Source: Schizophyllum amplum | Taxonomy: Eukaryota > Basidiomycota > Agaricomycetes > Agaricales > Schizophyllaceae | NCBI GenBank assembly: GCA_007026445.1 | Contig: VDMD01000020.1 | Coordinates: 1 to 64,000, forward strand | Direction of reading: 5' to 3' | Length of the DNA: 64,000 bases | Shown: one piece after another, positions 1 through 11,325 of the stretch | Layout: every line of letters begins with the position of its first letter | Numbering within the stretch: position 1 is the first letter of the stretch | Notes under the pieces: model-generated | Told to the model about the DNA's origin: nothing | Database searches by the model: none | The model's input: only the letters and a program-made list of their open reading frames with translations | Made by a program: the position numbers and the translations under genes

Positions 1-369
1 GATGCGTCGCGCAAACCATCCCTTGATCTGCTGAGACCAAGACGCGTCAGCTGCATGTTTAAAGGTAAAGTCAAGCGAACACACCTGGCGCGCGACGGTC
101 ATAGCGTCGTCCTTCTTCTGCTGAAGCGCCTTCGCGCGTTCCCCCTCAGTGCTGCAATTGGACAAGTCGACATCTGGTTCAGGAAGGGGCCAGCGAGTGA
201 AGTAGTCGGGGAATACGGTCGGCCAGAAGTCCTCGCTCTTGACGGTGCCCTGGCTGATGCCCTTGTATCCCGACACGAAGTCGTCGAGATACTCTTGCTG
301 TTCAGCAGTGAAGGCCGACTTGCGACCCTTCTTCCCTGGCTGAACGCTTGACGTCGATGACTTCGGCAT
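1..369 (-). CDS. Unrecognised protein, 5' part, runs off the window edge
   Basis: Reading leftwards from an ATG at 369, the frame stays open for 123 codons to the window edge, so only the N-terminal part is present. The start is rich in Ser, Lys and Gly, with a basic GKKGRKSAFTAEQQEYLDDF stretch, then an FWPTVFPDYFTRWPLPEP segment with several aromatic residues. A QQIKGWFARR segment near the edge looks like the recognition helix of a homeodomain-like fold. Similar short 'basic plus FxxEQ' openings occur in uncharacterised Agaricomycete proteins, from memory only. I do not assign a function. It is a candidate DNA-binding protein by inference. Confidence 0.45.
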   Translation of the reverse strand, partial: MPKSSTSSVQPGKKGRKSAFTAEQQEYLDDFVSGYKGISQGTVKSEDFWPTVFPDYFTRWPLPEPDVDLSNCSTEGERAKALQQKKDDAMTVARQVCSLDFTFKHAADASWSQQIKGWFARRI

Positions 370-782
370 GGGGAAGCTCAGCAGCAAGCCAACAGATAAG
401 CAGACGCAAGAGGATGTGGGGGAAGAGCACAGACGCGTCGCGTTTGACGCGTCAAGAAACATGATCACGCACGCGAGAACTACGTCATTGCGACCAGATA
501 TTCTTTATTCCATGGAATTCCAGGCCTCAAACTTCACTGATTGTATCGCCAGCGAAGAATATGCACGACAAGCTAGATAAACAGATACAAGGGAACGGAT
601 ATATAAAGCATACAATGTGGCAAACTCATACAGCGTGAGCAAGGACCCGACGACGCGCCGCGGCGTCCTTCGCATATACGACCTTGGCATCAACAAACCC
701 AGACTCCCGAAGCTGGTCCCGCGCGTCGCGCGCCTCGGCCCTAAATGTAGTCAGCTTCATAACCTGCACGGGTACCCTTGAC
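370..782. other. Intergenic, nothing recognised
   Basis: Short frames on both strands overlap one another and show no family features. This stretch probably holds the upstream region of the leftmost gene and the downstream region of the next minus-strand gene. Confidence 0.4.
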
Positions 783-1809
783 CTACCACTCGGAGTGAAT
801 TTCGGGCTCGACGCCTGCAGCGACCACAATGTAGCACTCGTCGCCGCTATCGGAGACGTGCCGCCCGTCGATGTGTCGGTCCGCACGCTCATCGTCACTC
901 ACAGAGTTGCGAGCGTTCACCGCCACTGTCTCCCAAGCGTTGTCGGGCTCGTCGTCCGATATAGAGATCAGCGCTGTGCCCTTCCCCTTCCCCTTGACGC
1001 GATAGGCGACGCTGGCGCCCTTCTCCGGACGCGGCTTCACGGGCGAAGCGCTGCGTGCACGAGTCGGCAGACGGTCTTCGCGGGGATGGGGAGCCGAGGC
1101 GAAGGGGATGTTGGGGCGGCGCAGGGTCGTCCCACCGGTTGAGTTTGTGGCTTTCCCGCCTGTCAACTCGCGTTGGATCCCAATATGTATCGGGGGGCGC
1201 TTGAAGCCCTGAGTTGCAGATGCTGACGTTGGTGCCGCTGATGCCTGCCGTGTACGACGATTCGGGGATGGGGGAGGCGGCGAAGGGGGCGGCGAGGGAG
1301 GGGGTTCATGACCGGCGTCGTCGTCGCCCCAATCCGTGATATCCGCGTGGTCGGAGTCTTCGTCAGACCAGCCCAATTCAGGTCCCTCGTACACGCCCTC
1401 CGAGTCGAGGCCTGCAATATACCGATTGTAGTTGTTGATGGTGAAGGGGATCGCAGGGCGGGGGGTGGGTTAGAATGGCCGCCGTGTTGCTTGACGCAGC
1501 GCTCCTGGAACGCGATGATGGTCCCCCGAGGTGACGAGAACTTCTGAGCCGCATGGGCAACGCCCATGTTCTTGACTTGATGCCTAAAGACGTGTCACTA
1601 ACGCGAGTAGGGATTTTCACGGATACGCACCAGCTCAAGTAGACACCCTGATTGCCCTCCGAATATACAGCATACATGACATGCTTCAGCGGCGTCGAGA
1701 CGCTGGCCGGGGGGAAAAATGCGGGCACGCAGTGATACACGGGGCGCCGGGTTGGATACTGCCTGGTCGACGCCGGCTTCTTTGGACTCTGCCTGGCGTC
1801 CTGCGTCAT
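783..1809 (-). CDS. Protein with RNase H1 N-terminal (viroplasmin-like) domain
   Basis: Exon 1 runs 1809-1631 and exon 2 starts at 1583, joined across a 47-nt intron (donor GTGCGT, acceptor TTTAG) that keeps the frame. The joined region reads YAVYSEGNQGVYLSW, then HQVKNMGVAHAAQKFSS. This is the pattern of the RNase H1 N-terminal/caulimovirus VI domain (YAV..G..GVY.SW, then .KF.S), which binds RNA-DNA hybrids or double-stranded RNA. A Pro-rich and acidic tail follows (SDEDSDHADITDWGDDD, PPPSPPPSPPPP). Between the domain and the tail the frame changes near a run of six Cs at about 1465, so either a small unseen intron or a frameshift is present. Such domains are common in uncharacterised basidiomycete proteins. 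The domain call is fairly good; the integrity of the gene is uncertain. Confidence 0.5.
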
Positions 1810-3304
1810 CTGAGCAGCGCGAGGATGTGAGGAAGAAGAAAACAGAGAATGAGATATCGTTGAAAAAAGGAAGGGGAAAAAGGATGAGGGGATGATGGTG
1901 GTAAGAGATAAGCACGATCGAACGTTTGCGGTGTTCTCAGGACCCGATGACCATGTTCGAACAGCGTGCGGCGAATATGTGATTGATCTCTACATGACTA
2001 TCTACTGAAGTACAGACAGCAACGTATCTCTGTCGCAATGCTCTAAGAGATAGCCTTGCGGCGCGCTCGCACGTCCGCAAAACTTGGTCATGAACTTGTC
2101 CACGCCGTGCTTCATCATCCATCGCCTGCCAGGACAATTTAGTACGATGTTTGGTGTTCGAGGACACTACTCACTTGCGATATATGTTCAAGCGCTTGTA
2201 TTTAAGCGGCTCGTGGTTCCTGCAAAGCGGTAAGTGACAGGTGCGGAGAGGCGCGACTCGTCTTACCTATATCGGTAAGACAGCAGGGTCGCTGTGTGCT
2301 TGCGTCTTGTAGACTCATCCTGGAGGCACGGCGCCGAGCAGCTTGCTCACGAGCGCGCTCTCGCAGACGACTGCGATTGCTTTGAGCAAATCAGCATCAT
2401 TGTCAAGTCGTCCCGATATACGCACCGCTCGTAGTATGCTGCCTTCGAGGCCTTTCGCCTTTCCGGATCGCGGCGCTCAAGCTTGGCACCTTTACAATGC
2501 GCAGCCAAATGCACGTCGGCGGCGTCAGTGGTTGGAGCGTGCGCACTTCGCTCTGCGTAGCGCTCCCTAGCGCGCTGCTGCAAGCGCGCTTTATTCCTAA
2601 TAAATGTCAGAGGACAGGTCAGTCACAGAGCAAGGTGCGGCGTGCGTACCGTTCGTAATAGGCGCGCTTCGACGCGCGTCTGACCTCGGGCTCCCGCATG
2701 ACGAGGTTCGAAGCAAGGTGATGAGAAGGCCCTCACATTTTAGTCACGGATTGTGTCGTGATGTTCGGGACCGTCAGAACGCGTCTTGGGACCGCGAAAC
2801 TTTGTGGCGTCTGGCTCTGTTTTCTTGCATCTTCGTCGTCCATGCTTTTCGTGCTCACATAAGTATATCAGAAGTCAATATACAATGATTTGTATATCTC
2901 CATTTTTTTTGGTACGCTCGGACGACGTACTCAACCTGTTATCCGCTGCGCAATGTTCCAGGATGCGTTGAAGCCAAACCAGTTCGACATGTGCATAAGG
3001 CGGAGCGACTCTTTGTGCCAACTATACGACAATCTCAGATTTCGAAGTTCCTGTGAGCCTCTAAAGCAGTCTGTATGTGTGTATATATATATGACCTACG
3101 TTCGTCGACATACGAAGGACAAACCGTTTCGTTCTCAGAATTCGGACTTTCGATAGGATCGCATCGATCTCTCTAGTAAGTCGCCTTGATTTCGATCTGA
3201 GTTCATCGTAATAAGCAAGTTTATGATGTGGAACTCCAAGGCTGTCTCATTTGCACAAGATATCTGTCTGTATACTACGTAAACTATGAAATACGTGTGG
3301 CGTC
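1810..3304. other. Non-coding stretch, nothing recognised
   Basis: No frame here has family features or plausible exon structure. From about 2880 the composition becomes more AT-rich. I looked here for the left end of the KDZ/TET element (a sequence like that at 9265-9446 in opposite orientation) and did not find it. Confidence 0.4.
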
Positions 3305-5062
3305 CTACTTTGCTTCGCCCTCAACGGACTTCACCAGATCGCTCAACTTTGAGAACATAGCGCGCCCCTTGGCCCAACGCGCGGCGGCCGTCGCCTTGTC
3401 CGTCGCCAACTCCTTCCTCGTGAGCGACGCGAAGTACGACTTGTCGAGTTGAAAGCCGTGCGCAACCCACCTGAAGATCGCGCCGGCGGTGTACTGCGTT
3501 ACCGAGTATCGGCGTTCGCGGCGGCCGATGTGCGTGTTCGCGTGGTTGAGGATGGCAGAGGGGACAAGGATCGTCGATCCGGGAGGGAACCGAATTATCA
3601 TCTTGCAGTCGGATAGGACAAGATGGCCGCCCTTGTCCGGGTCGAACGCGCCGAGCGCCGTGATAGCGCACCAGCCGAATGCCAAGTTCGCGTAGTCGCG
3701 GTGCGGGTATGTGACGGTACGAGGGCCGAAGTTGATTGTGATGCAGGCCCACACGCTCTCGATGAAGTTGCGCGTGAGGCCCTCGTTGCTCTCGAGGAGG
3801 GCATGGAGCGTGTCGCCGGTGTAGCGGTGGACGTTGGGCGCCCAGTTTCCGAACGTGCCTGGAGGTCAAGGTAAGCGAGGGTGCTCGATGCGCGAATGCG
3901 GACTCACTGGAGGAGAAGTGGGCCACACGTTTCATGGCGGGAAAGCGGACGAGGCGGCTAAGCACGCGGGCCATAGGTGGGCTGTGCTTCAGGTTCGCCG
4001 GTTGCAGCTGCCCTCCGCCGTGCGAGATGCCGTATGCCTGCGCGCTGAATTTTCCGCGGCGATGAATGCGGGCGCACTTGGAAAAGGTCGCTTGCGACCG
4101 GTGACGTTCAATCTCTTCGGCGAGCGTGTTTGTGACCGTTGCCCAATCGTCTTGCCGTGCGCGGCCGGCGCCGGTCGTAGACGGTTTACCGTCGCTGGGG
4201 CGGCCGGCAAGGCAAGCAATAATGACGCCGTCGTCAGACTTGTCGCCTGCCTGCCTCGCAATGATCGGGGTGGGCGTTCTGGGTCTCTGAGTCAGCTTGC
4301 TGAGTGCTCCTGAGCGCGGATTACGCACCGTCCGTCCCAGTCAAAGTATACATAGCCCTTCGCCTCCAGTTGTTCGCGCGTCTGCGTGATCGGGGTGGCG
4401 TCTTCGTACTTCCCGCGAAAGCCGGTGCTGGTGGCGGGCGCCGTCTTCAAGTCGAACTTCACGTGCGCAGGCTGGGCGCGAGAGATATGTCGGGCATGCG
4501 CGCGCTGACGCTCCTTGTGCGGCTCGGCGCCCGAGGTGAGTTTGCGCTTTTGGCGGCGCTTGTCGCGACTGTGCGCCTTCGATCGGCGTTTACGCCCGGT
4601 TGTTGGCGCGTCGTGGGCGGCAGATGGCGTGGTGAGGGCGGGGGCGGGGGCGCACTGTGCTGGTGAGGGGGAGGGTGCACGCGACGCGACGGGGGTTGAA
4701 GGGGCGGAGGACAGGGGCGATGATGTGATCGATGCGGCGTCGTTGTCTTCATCGTCCTCCCACGCGTCGCCGTCTTCATCTGCTCCAGGTGCTGATACAA
4801 TGTCGGCTTCGTCCTGCTCTTGCTGCGCGGCTGCAAGTCCCAGGGCGTCGAGGTCGAAATCCTTGTTGGGGACGACGTAGAACTGGCTGAATACATGGCC
4901 GGAGCGCAGCCGCCGAAGGCCAGTGAAGTTCGCGGCACCTAGTTCAAGTCCGTTAGCGCGTGCATGTGAATTGGCGGATGGCACCCAGGCAGACTGCGCA
5001 TTTGATGCTTGGCGGTTTGTTGCGGGTTCTGCTGCTTGGACGCTCGCGAGTTCCCGGTGCAA
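3305..5062 (-). CDS. TET/JBP-like 2-oxoglutarate/Fe(II) dioxygenase, KDZ-associated
   Basis: Three exons (5062-4329, 4278-3908, 3858-3305) join in phase across two 49-51 nt introns to give about 552 aa without interruption. The catalytic C-terminal third has the double-stranded beta-helix signature: iron ligands His421-x-Asp423 in PHRDYAN, distal His474 in ILNHANTH, and basic residues about ten positions later (RRERRYSVTQY) that would hold 2-oxoglutarate. An ISHGGG motif lies upstream. The N-terminal 250 residues are acidic, then Lys/Arg-rich, and look disordered. TET/JBP enzymes oxidise 5-methylcytosine or thymine methyl groups in DNA, and in basidiomycetes they are expanded next to KDZ transposons. 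Here the gene is divergent from a KDZ transposase, 314 bp away. The start is the first ATG of exon 1; an upstream exon is possible. The substrate is not shown by the sequence. Confidence 0.82.
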
Positions 5063-5376
5063 GGGGTACTCAAGCGTGCGTCTTCAGCAGCGAGACCCGC
5101 AACTGTTCGTCAAGCAGCAGCCGCTGCAGTGATGCCGCATAGCAAACAAGCATTCGCACTTACTTGATATCGCCATCGTCGGGATGTTCGTGGTGGTGGA
5201 AGGCGAACAAGGCAGGACGCGACTTGTCACAACGGTCACAATACACAAGCCGTGAACATCAGGTGACCTCAGCGCGTCGCGCTTCACGTGATGCGACGCG
5301 ATCGCCGTGACACAACGCGTCGGACGGCTGCGATCGCGCTCACGAGCTGTTTCCTTGTTCCAAACATCCTCCCGTC
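5063..5376. promoter_or_regulatory. Divergent intergenic region between dioxygenase and KDZ transposase
   Basis: This 314-bp gap separates two genes transcribed away from each other and must hold both promoters or a shared one. It contains a CACGTG-like site in the stretch around 5285 and several GCGTCGCG/GCGACGCG repeats of both orientations. No TATA box is obvious. A shared promoter would allow co-expression of transposase and DNA-modifying enzyme (inference). Confidence 0.4.
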
Positions 5377-8300
5377 ATGCCCCCCAAGAAGAAACAAAAG
5401 CGGAGGGTCACAGTCGACGAATTTGATAGCTCAGACCTCTTGCCCAGCACCTCGTCGGCTGCACCTCGTCTCGGCGAATCGCAGGACTTGTTGACCGATC
5501 AACGCAGACGGCATGTCGTGGACATTCCGCTGGATAATTCCCCTCCCAAGAAACGACGACGCTTGAGCATGGGAGACAGCGCCGCATTCCATCAGCCGCT
5601 CAATTCAGACATGCTCGAACCGGGGGACGCTATACCGGGTGCGCGCATTGTTGGCGCTTCAGGAGCTCCTTGGAAGAGGAGGTATTACCTATCTAGTGTG
5701 CGTCAAGAGCCTGCTTCACATACTCTATGCTAATCTGGACTTAGGATGAGCCCCTACGCGACTTCACAAGATTCACGGACGAGTTCGTCGAAGAGATGAT
5801 GCGTATAAATGGACGCGGAGATATTGCTGGGCTGCCATGCCCTACCTGCCCTGAGGGGCACCCAGATCATCCCCCGACTTTTCGCTGCACGTCGTGCTGT
5901 GGACTCAGCTTGTATTGCCAGGCGTGCATGGTCGAGCTGCACATGAAGCGTCCGTTCTGTCAAGTAGAGGTGCGAGATCGGCTTCAAGCAATGGGAGTGC
6001 ATACTAATCATAGCGATTCAGGAATGGAGGGAGGACCCCGGCTTCGGATGCGGCAGCTTCCATCGCGTATCCCTTCGCTCGCTAGGCGTCACCATACAAC
6101 TCGGGCATCCCGACGGCCAACCCTGCGCTCACGCGACGCTCGCCAGCAAAGACTTCGTCGTTATGGACATAGGCGGCATTCACCACTCCGCCGTATACTA
6201 CTGCGGCTGCGCGGGCGCAGCTGCACCTCGCCAGCAACTCTTTCGCCACCGCCTCTTTCCAGCAACCGTGAACTCGCCACGGACGGCTTGCACGTTCGCC
6301 CTCCTCGACCACTTCGTTCTTCTCACTTCGCACGGAAAAGTAACCATGTACGACTATTACAACGCTCTCGAGAGAATGACGGATAGCATCGGCATCTCTG
6401 GCGTGAAGGTATGTACGTGATATTCAAAGACGTTGATTGTGTTAATCCGTATACAGGATCGTTATAAGGCGTTCGCGCGTTCGTCCAGAGAGTGGCGCGT
6501 TCTCACGAACCTCAAGCGAGGAGGGAGGGGAAACGACAACGAGCGCAAGCCTTCTGACGTGCGTCCTGGAGAGCTCGCTGTGGTATGCCCTGCATGCCCA
6601 AGGCCCGGGGAAAACTTGCCGCCGGACTGGGCGTCCGTTCCCCGAGATAAAGAGTGAGTCGTGTCCTTGATCAGTTAAATGTGCGCTGACCTCGCTCTTT
6701 CAGATATCTGTACTACATGCCGATCGCACTCGACGCCTGCTTCCGTCTCAAGCGACGCGCAGTTTCATCCGCCGCGAAAGACCCTCGTTTGATAGACGGA
6801 GGTGGGTATATCGTCGAGCAAAAGCCCTTTGACGCGTACATAAAGACGGCCGCCCGTCAGGATGACGTACGTTGTATTTGAGATGCAGCCGTAGCTGAAC
6901 TAATCTTCTTGATAGACAACGAGCTCTTGCTCTGGGCTTTCTGCAATCGAGCACGCAAACACGAAGTACGCAAAGGGGTACGCGGAGACAGGGAAGGGTA
7001 TTGGCGTATGCGCGCGCCACGAATTCGTGCAGCCAAATGGTGTGGTTCCTCTGCAGGCCGGAGAGCGGTGAGTTTCTATCTAGACGCGCCAACTACAAAT
7101 GCTGAAGCCGATGTAGATATGCAAACATGGACTATGTACTGGCGTCCATCCTCAAGGGGCGCTCGCCGCTCCTCAAGGTCATCCTCTCCTACGACATTGC
7201 CTGTCAATTCTCCAAAAACCTCGTGGAACGCATCAAGCTACTCCCCCCTCTCCTGCGCTTCGAACCAATCGCGCGGACGATGCGCTTTGTAATCCCGAAG
7301 CTTCACATCCATGGCCACAAACTCTGGTGCCAGCTGTTCTTCAGCTTCCTCTACCTCTTCGGCGGCGCGCGAACCGACGGCGAGGGCGTGGAGAGGCCGT
7401 GGGCGCATCTGGGTCCTCTAGGAACATCCCTCAGGCAGATGGGCCCGGGTTCAGCGGCGGATACGCTCGAGGATCATCTTGGGCATTGGAATTGGCTCAA
7501 ACTCGTTGGGCTGGGCAGGTATCTGCTTCGGAAGCTCCTCGAAGCGCTGAAGGAGGAGGCGATCCAACGCGCGGAGCTAGCGGAGTTCTCTCGCGAGCAG
7601 GCGAGCCACGTCGCCGAGTGGAAAGACATGGTCCTCGCCTTCGAGTGCGATAACTCGAAGCCGAACCCGTTCGAGATGCCTCACTGCGGTAAGTACAGTT
7701 TCTGATATCTCGTCTCGAAGCGCCTTACATGTATCTATCAGGCATCAGCGAGGAGGATGTCCAGCTCGACCTCGCGCAGGAGGCGGCACGCGCGGCGGAA
7801 ACGAACACGGAGTCGCTGCATGAGATGACTCCGGGCGACTTCGTCGTCCTGACCTTGGAAACGGAAGAGCAGCAGTAAGTATCGCTGCCATTCGGGTAAC
7901 ATCGATCTAAAGCCCATTAACAGGCGGTCCCTTGCATACGACGTGGCAACCAAAGAGTACAACACGCCGAAGCAGAAAACCGAGCTCTTCCGCTTACGCG
8001 CCAAGATCTCGCGCGCGATCAACAAGATGCATGACGCACAAAAAGTGTACTGCCCAACCGCCGCTGCTCGTCTAGAGGTATGGGCTGCAGACCCGGCCAA
8101 CATCGACACGCCTGTCGAACGCCGCCCCCTCTTTCCTCCCTCGTCGCTCTCTCAGGAGGAGCGCGCGGTTCTTCCGTGCGACGTGGCGGCTATAGAGATT
8201 CGGCTGCGCGATGCACAGTGCCGGGTCGGGCTCAATGCCGTGCGCACCCATCTTCTCGCCAAAGCCCGTGAGCTCCGCTTCAAGAACAGCAACATACGCC

Positions 8301-9104
8301 ATCAGGGGTCGACGACGCGCGCGCGGAACATCCTGAAAGGCATCGACGACAAGGTCCGCGCCTCCGCTGACAAATACGTCATTGCGCGGGACGCGCTGGT
8401 GCGTCTTGCTAACAGCGAGGCGTCAGACGTTCGCTGGCGGAAGTTGGACGTTCACAAAGACCTTCGCTGCATGGAGGAGCGCGAGGATACGCGCAGGCAG
8501 GGCGCTGCGCAGGAGGACGAAGCTGCTGCCGCATCGACCAGCCATCTCCAGCGCATGCGCGACGCCACTGGAGAGGGGAGACGTACCGTATCGTGGATAT
8601 GGTATGGCTCGGAGACTGTCAGCTCGGATGCGGAAGGGACGGAGCTGTACGAAGGTAAGTTCTGTATGCACAAGGAATGAAGACGGCGGCTTACATCTTG
8701 CAGGGGTGCGCGTCGAATGGTGCAAGGCCTACGCGCGGCTTCGCAGGTGGCAGGAGCAGATCCTCCTACTTAGGGAGGAGATGCGACGGACCCTCGTCAG
8801 CCTGGACTATCGCGCGCAGGTTTGGAAGACGCGGGGCACTTCCGAGAAGCGTGATGGACCTCTTGGAGAGGGTTCTCGGGCATACGCAGCGCGTCAGTAT
8901 CGAGTTTATACCTTGCTCACGGCTCACTTCCGCGCACTGTGGATCAAGGCCCCGAGCACTGCTAACGTGAACGTCGAGGAGGCGGCCCGCTTGCAGGCAG
9001 AGCTGGATGCCGACGAGGCTGCAACGGTCGTGGAGTGCAATGACGAGGATGCCGCGGCGCTGGACGAGGGCGACGAGGACGACAGCGACGAGGATGATGA
9101 GTAG
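5377..9104 (+). CDS. KDZ transposase with CxC2-like cysteine cluster
   Basis: Ten exons join in phase: 5377-5697, 5745-5969, 6022-6408, 6457-6653, 6704-6866, 6916-7067, 7117-7688, 7742-7874, 7924-8654, 8704-9104. The total is 3282 nt, about 1093 aa, with no frameshift or stop. Residues 139-178 hold the CxC2-type zinc cluster (CPTC, then RCTSCCGLSLYCQAC). The RNase H-fold transposase core has YDIACQF (Asp508), HIHGHKLWCQ (His545/547/549, Cys553) and TDGEGVERPW (Glu571/574), which are family hallmarks. A coiled, charged C-terminus ends in a Glu/Asp run. KDZ enzymes cut and paste DNA transposons in fungi. An uninterrupted frame suggests recent activity. Its neighbour is the divergent TET/JBP-like gene. 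Exon ends were placed by hand and need RNA evidence. Confidence 0.9.
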
Positions 9105-9264
9105 GATAGTCTATGTTATATGTACAGTGACTGTATTATACCTGTCGAGCTATAGACAGATCGTACGAAGCCTGCTGTGTAGTAGGGAGGGCCTAACAAC
9201 GAAGCCCGGCCTACAGGGCATCCGGGGATACTGTCAAATGGCCCTGGCACTATCCCCGAAGGCC

Positions 9265-9446
9265 TAGGATACCATCAAATACCCCCCGCCCCATCCCCGA
9301 AAGCCCGGGGCCCCTGCCGGGCCCGGCGCACCCACCGGAAGCCCCGGGAGGGGGATGTGGCTGTGAGGGGTAGGGGTCCCTGGCTTTTGCAATAGGCCGC
9401 TCGGAAAAGTCCATCTACTTTTGCAAAAGCTTTACGGCATCAGCTG
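9265..9446 (+). repeat. Terminal sequence of KDZ element (right end), shared with elements A and B
   Basis: This stretch begins about 160 bp after the KDZ stop codon. It closely matches the last 180 bp of elements A and B: a GAAGCCCCGGGAGG block, a GGTAGGGG block, then TACTTTTGCAAAAGC and CGGCATCAGCTG at the very end. The sequence right after 9446 is copia gag-pol on the minus strand, cut in mid-gene. The simplest reading is that a DNA transposon ends here. Whether it is the end of the KDZ element itself or a leftover end of another copy is not settled, because no left end is visible before the dioxygenase gene. Confidence 0.6.
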
Positions 9447-10951
9447 GCTTCCCCAAGATACATCATGCCCTTGACGAGCTTGCGACTGCGCAGCTTGCCG
9501 ATGTCGCCATGGTTGACGTGTCCGAAGCGGCGATGCCAGAGCGATGCGTCGAGCGGCAGCGTCGTAGTGGCAGCATACGCGTTGCGCGGCGCAGGCGGCG
9601 CAACGACGTGGCCGTCCAGGTAGCCCGTGTTGGACTCGTCGACCGTAGCAGTGCAGACGAGCGTCCCGGCGCGGTAGAATGCGACGCGCTTATCCTTAAT
9701 CTGAACCTCGTACCCCTTGTGCGCAGTGAGGTGGTAGATGGACAATAGATTCCATGTAAGGAGAGGGACATGGAGGACATCAAAGAACACGATAGGCTGC
9801 AACTTCTTCTCCCCATCCACCGGCTGATACTGCACCGACCCGATGCCCGCTGAGTAGACGATCGTGCCGTTCGCTAGGCGAACGGGCACGCGATGCGGCG
9901 AGTAGGTGATGAACCAGTCTCGCCGGGGCGTCATGTGTAGAGAAGCACCTGTGTCGGTGTTGAAGTTAGTGGCAGCCTTTGACTGGAGCCACTCCCGGAG
10001 CGCGGTGGATGAAAGGAAAGCGCTTGCCTGGCCAGCAGACTCGACACGCGCAGAAGAGGCGGCCTGGGGCGACGACAAGGACGCGTCAGAGGCGGGCGCG
10101 GCTTGCGCGTTGGCCGCGTTGCCGCCGTTCTTCTTCTTCTTGCCCTGCCCGCGCTGGTTCGGCGCCTTGGCGGCGTTGGCGGCGGCCTCCTCGCGCTGCT
10201 TCCACAGCGGCATGAACTCCTTGCACTCGCGCAGGAAGTGCGGGCCGCGGCAGTTGGCGCACGTCGGCGTGAAGCCGGCGCGGTTAGCAGCGAGCGGGTC
10301 CGCGTTGTCCGCCATACCCCGAGCGGCGAACTCGCGATCGATGACGTCCTTGAGCGTCGAGTACGTCATGTTCTTGTCCACAAGCAACGATGTGTAGAGC
10401 GTCTCGTGCTGCGAGTTGGACGAGGTAGCAAGCGCGCGCAGCGCGACCATGGCGCACAGCTCCTCGTCCATCGTGTTGATGTCGTAGCCGGCGGCAGGGC
10501 GCAGCGACTGGACGCGAGCGATCGCCTGATCGATGCGGGTGAGGAGGGTCTGGAGGGCGGCGGGCGCATCGGGATCGTCCAGAGCGATATTGAAGAAGTC
10601 ATTGAACGCGGCGAAACGCGTGCCAGGCACCTGCAGGTGGAACTTGGCCTTGAGCGCCTTCAGCAGCTCGGCCGGGTCACCACGCTTCGCCGAGAACTGC
10701 GGGCGCAGCGAGTCCTCAATGGAGAGCCAGAGCTCGCCAGCAGCCTTCTCCCTGAAGCGCTGGTACTCCTCTATAAGGCGGTACTCGCTCTCTGTGGTGT
10801 TGGCAGCGTCCTTGGGCTTGAACTCGATCACTGTCCCCTTTGCATAGCGCAGAACGCCCTTGCTGCTCAGGTAGGATTCGATCTCGAGCTCGTACCAGCC
10901 CCAGTTGAGGCGAGTAAGCGTGGGGCGCCCATCAGAGTCGCGCTGGGCCAT
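9440..10951 (-). pseudogene. Copia Gag-protease-(pre-integrase), truncated
   Basis: A 503-aa frame begins with MAQRDSDGRP and encodes a complete Gag of about 300 residues, then protease and the start of the pre-integrase domain. Gag ends in a zinc knuckle of unusual spacing, CANCRGPHFLREC (CX2CX3HX4C; four residues before His is usual). The protease has DTGAS. The pre-integrase domain has LWHRRFGHVNHGDIGKL. The frame then runs out at 9447, where the end of a DNA transposon begins; integrase, RT and RNase H are missing. This is the only copy of this family in the window with its own Gag joined to the protease. Confidence 0.85.
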
Positions 10952-11301
10952 GATGATGACGGGGGAATAGCGTGGGAACGGGTAGGGCTAGCGCGACGGC
11001 GGTGCCGGCGACGTGTAGAGGACGACGTGGGGGAAGGCGTCGAACTTGAACGGGGGAGGGCGGGGGGAGAAATGGGCGCGGGACGGCGAGTTTGAGAACG
11101 GGTTCCGGATTGGCCCGATCGGAGACTGCGTTTTTCGCGGCGCTGTTGCGGGCGACCAGGCAATTTTCGCGGGAACGCGGGTCGGCACAGGGGTAGAGGG
11201 AACCCTTGCGCGTAGACTGCCGCTTGAACGGAGGGAATCGCAGCTGAAATGCGCCGGCAACGGTGAATATGGTGCAGAGGTCGCTTTTGCTTGATCTGAG
11301 T

Positions 11302-11325
11302 GGCTAGAGCGCGGGGCTCATAACC
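11302..11325 (-). other. Primer-binding site, initiator tRNA-Met anticodon-arm type
   Basis: Directly inside the LTR the element strand reads GGTTATGAGCCCCGCG. Its complement contains GGGCTCATAACC, the conserved anticodon stem-loop of initiator tRNA-Met (CAT anticodon). Priming from an internal tRNA-iMet fragment rather than the 3' end is known for Drosophila copia and yeast Ty5. The same site follows the LTR at 46588, 49743 (minus) and 58692. Confidence 0.7.

Noticed and set aside
1..3304. Left terminus of the KDZ/dioxygenase element
   Set aside because: No sequence like ACCTGTAG..TTTTGCAAAAG was found on either strand, so the element's left border is left open.
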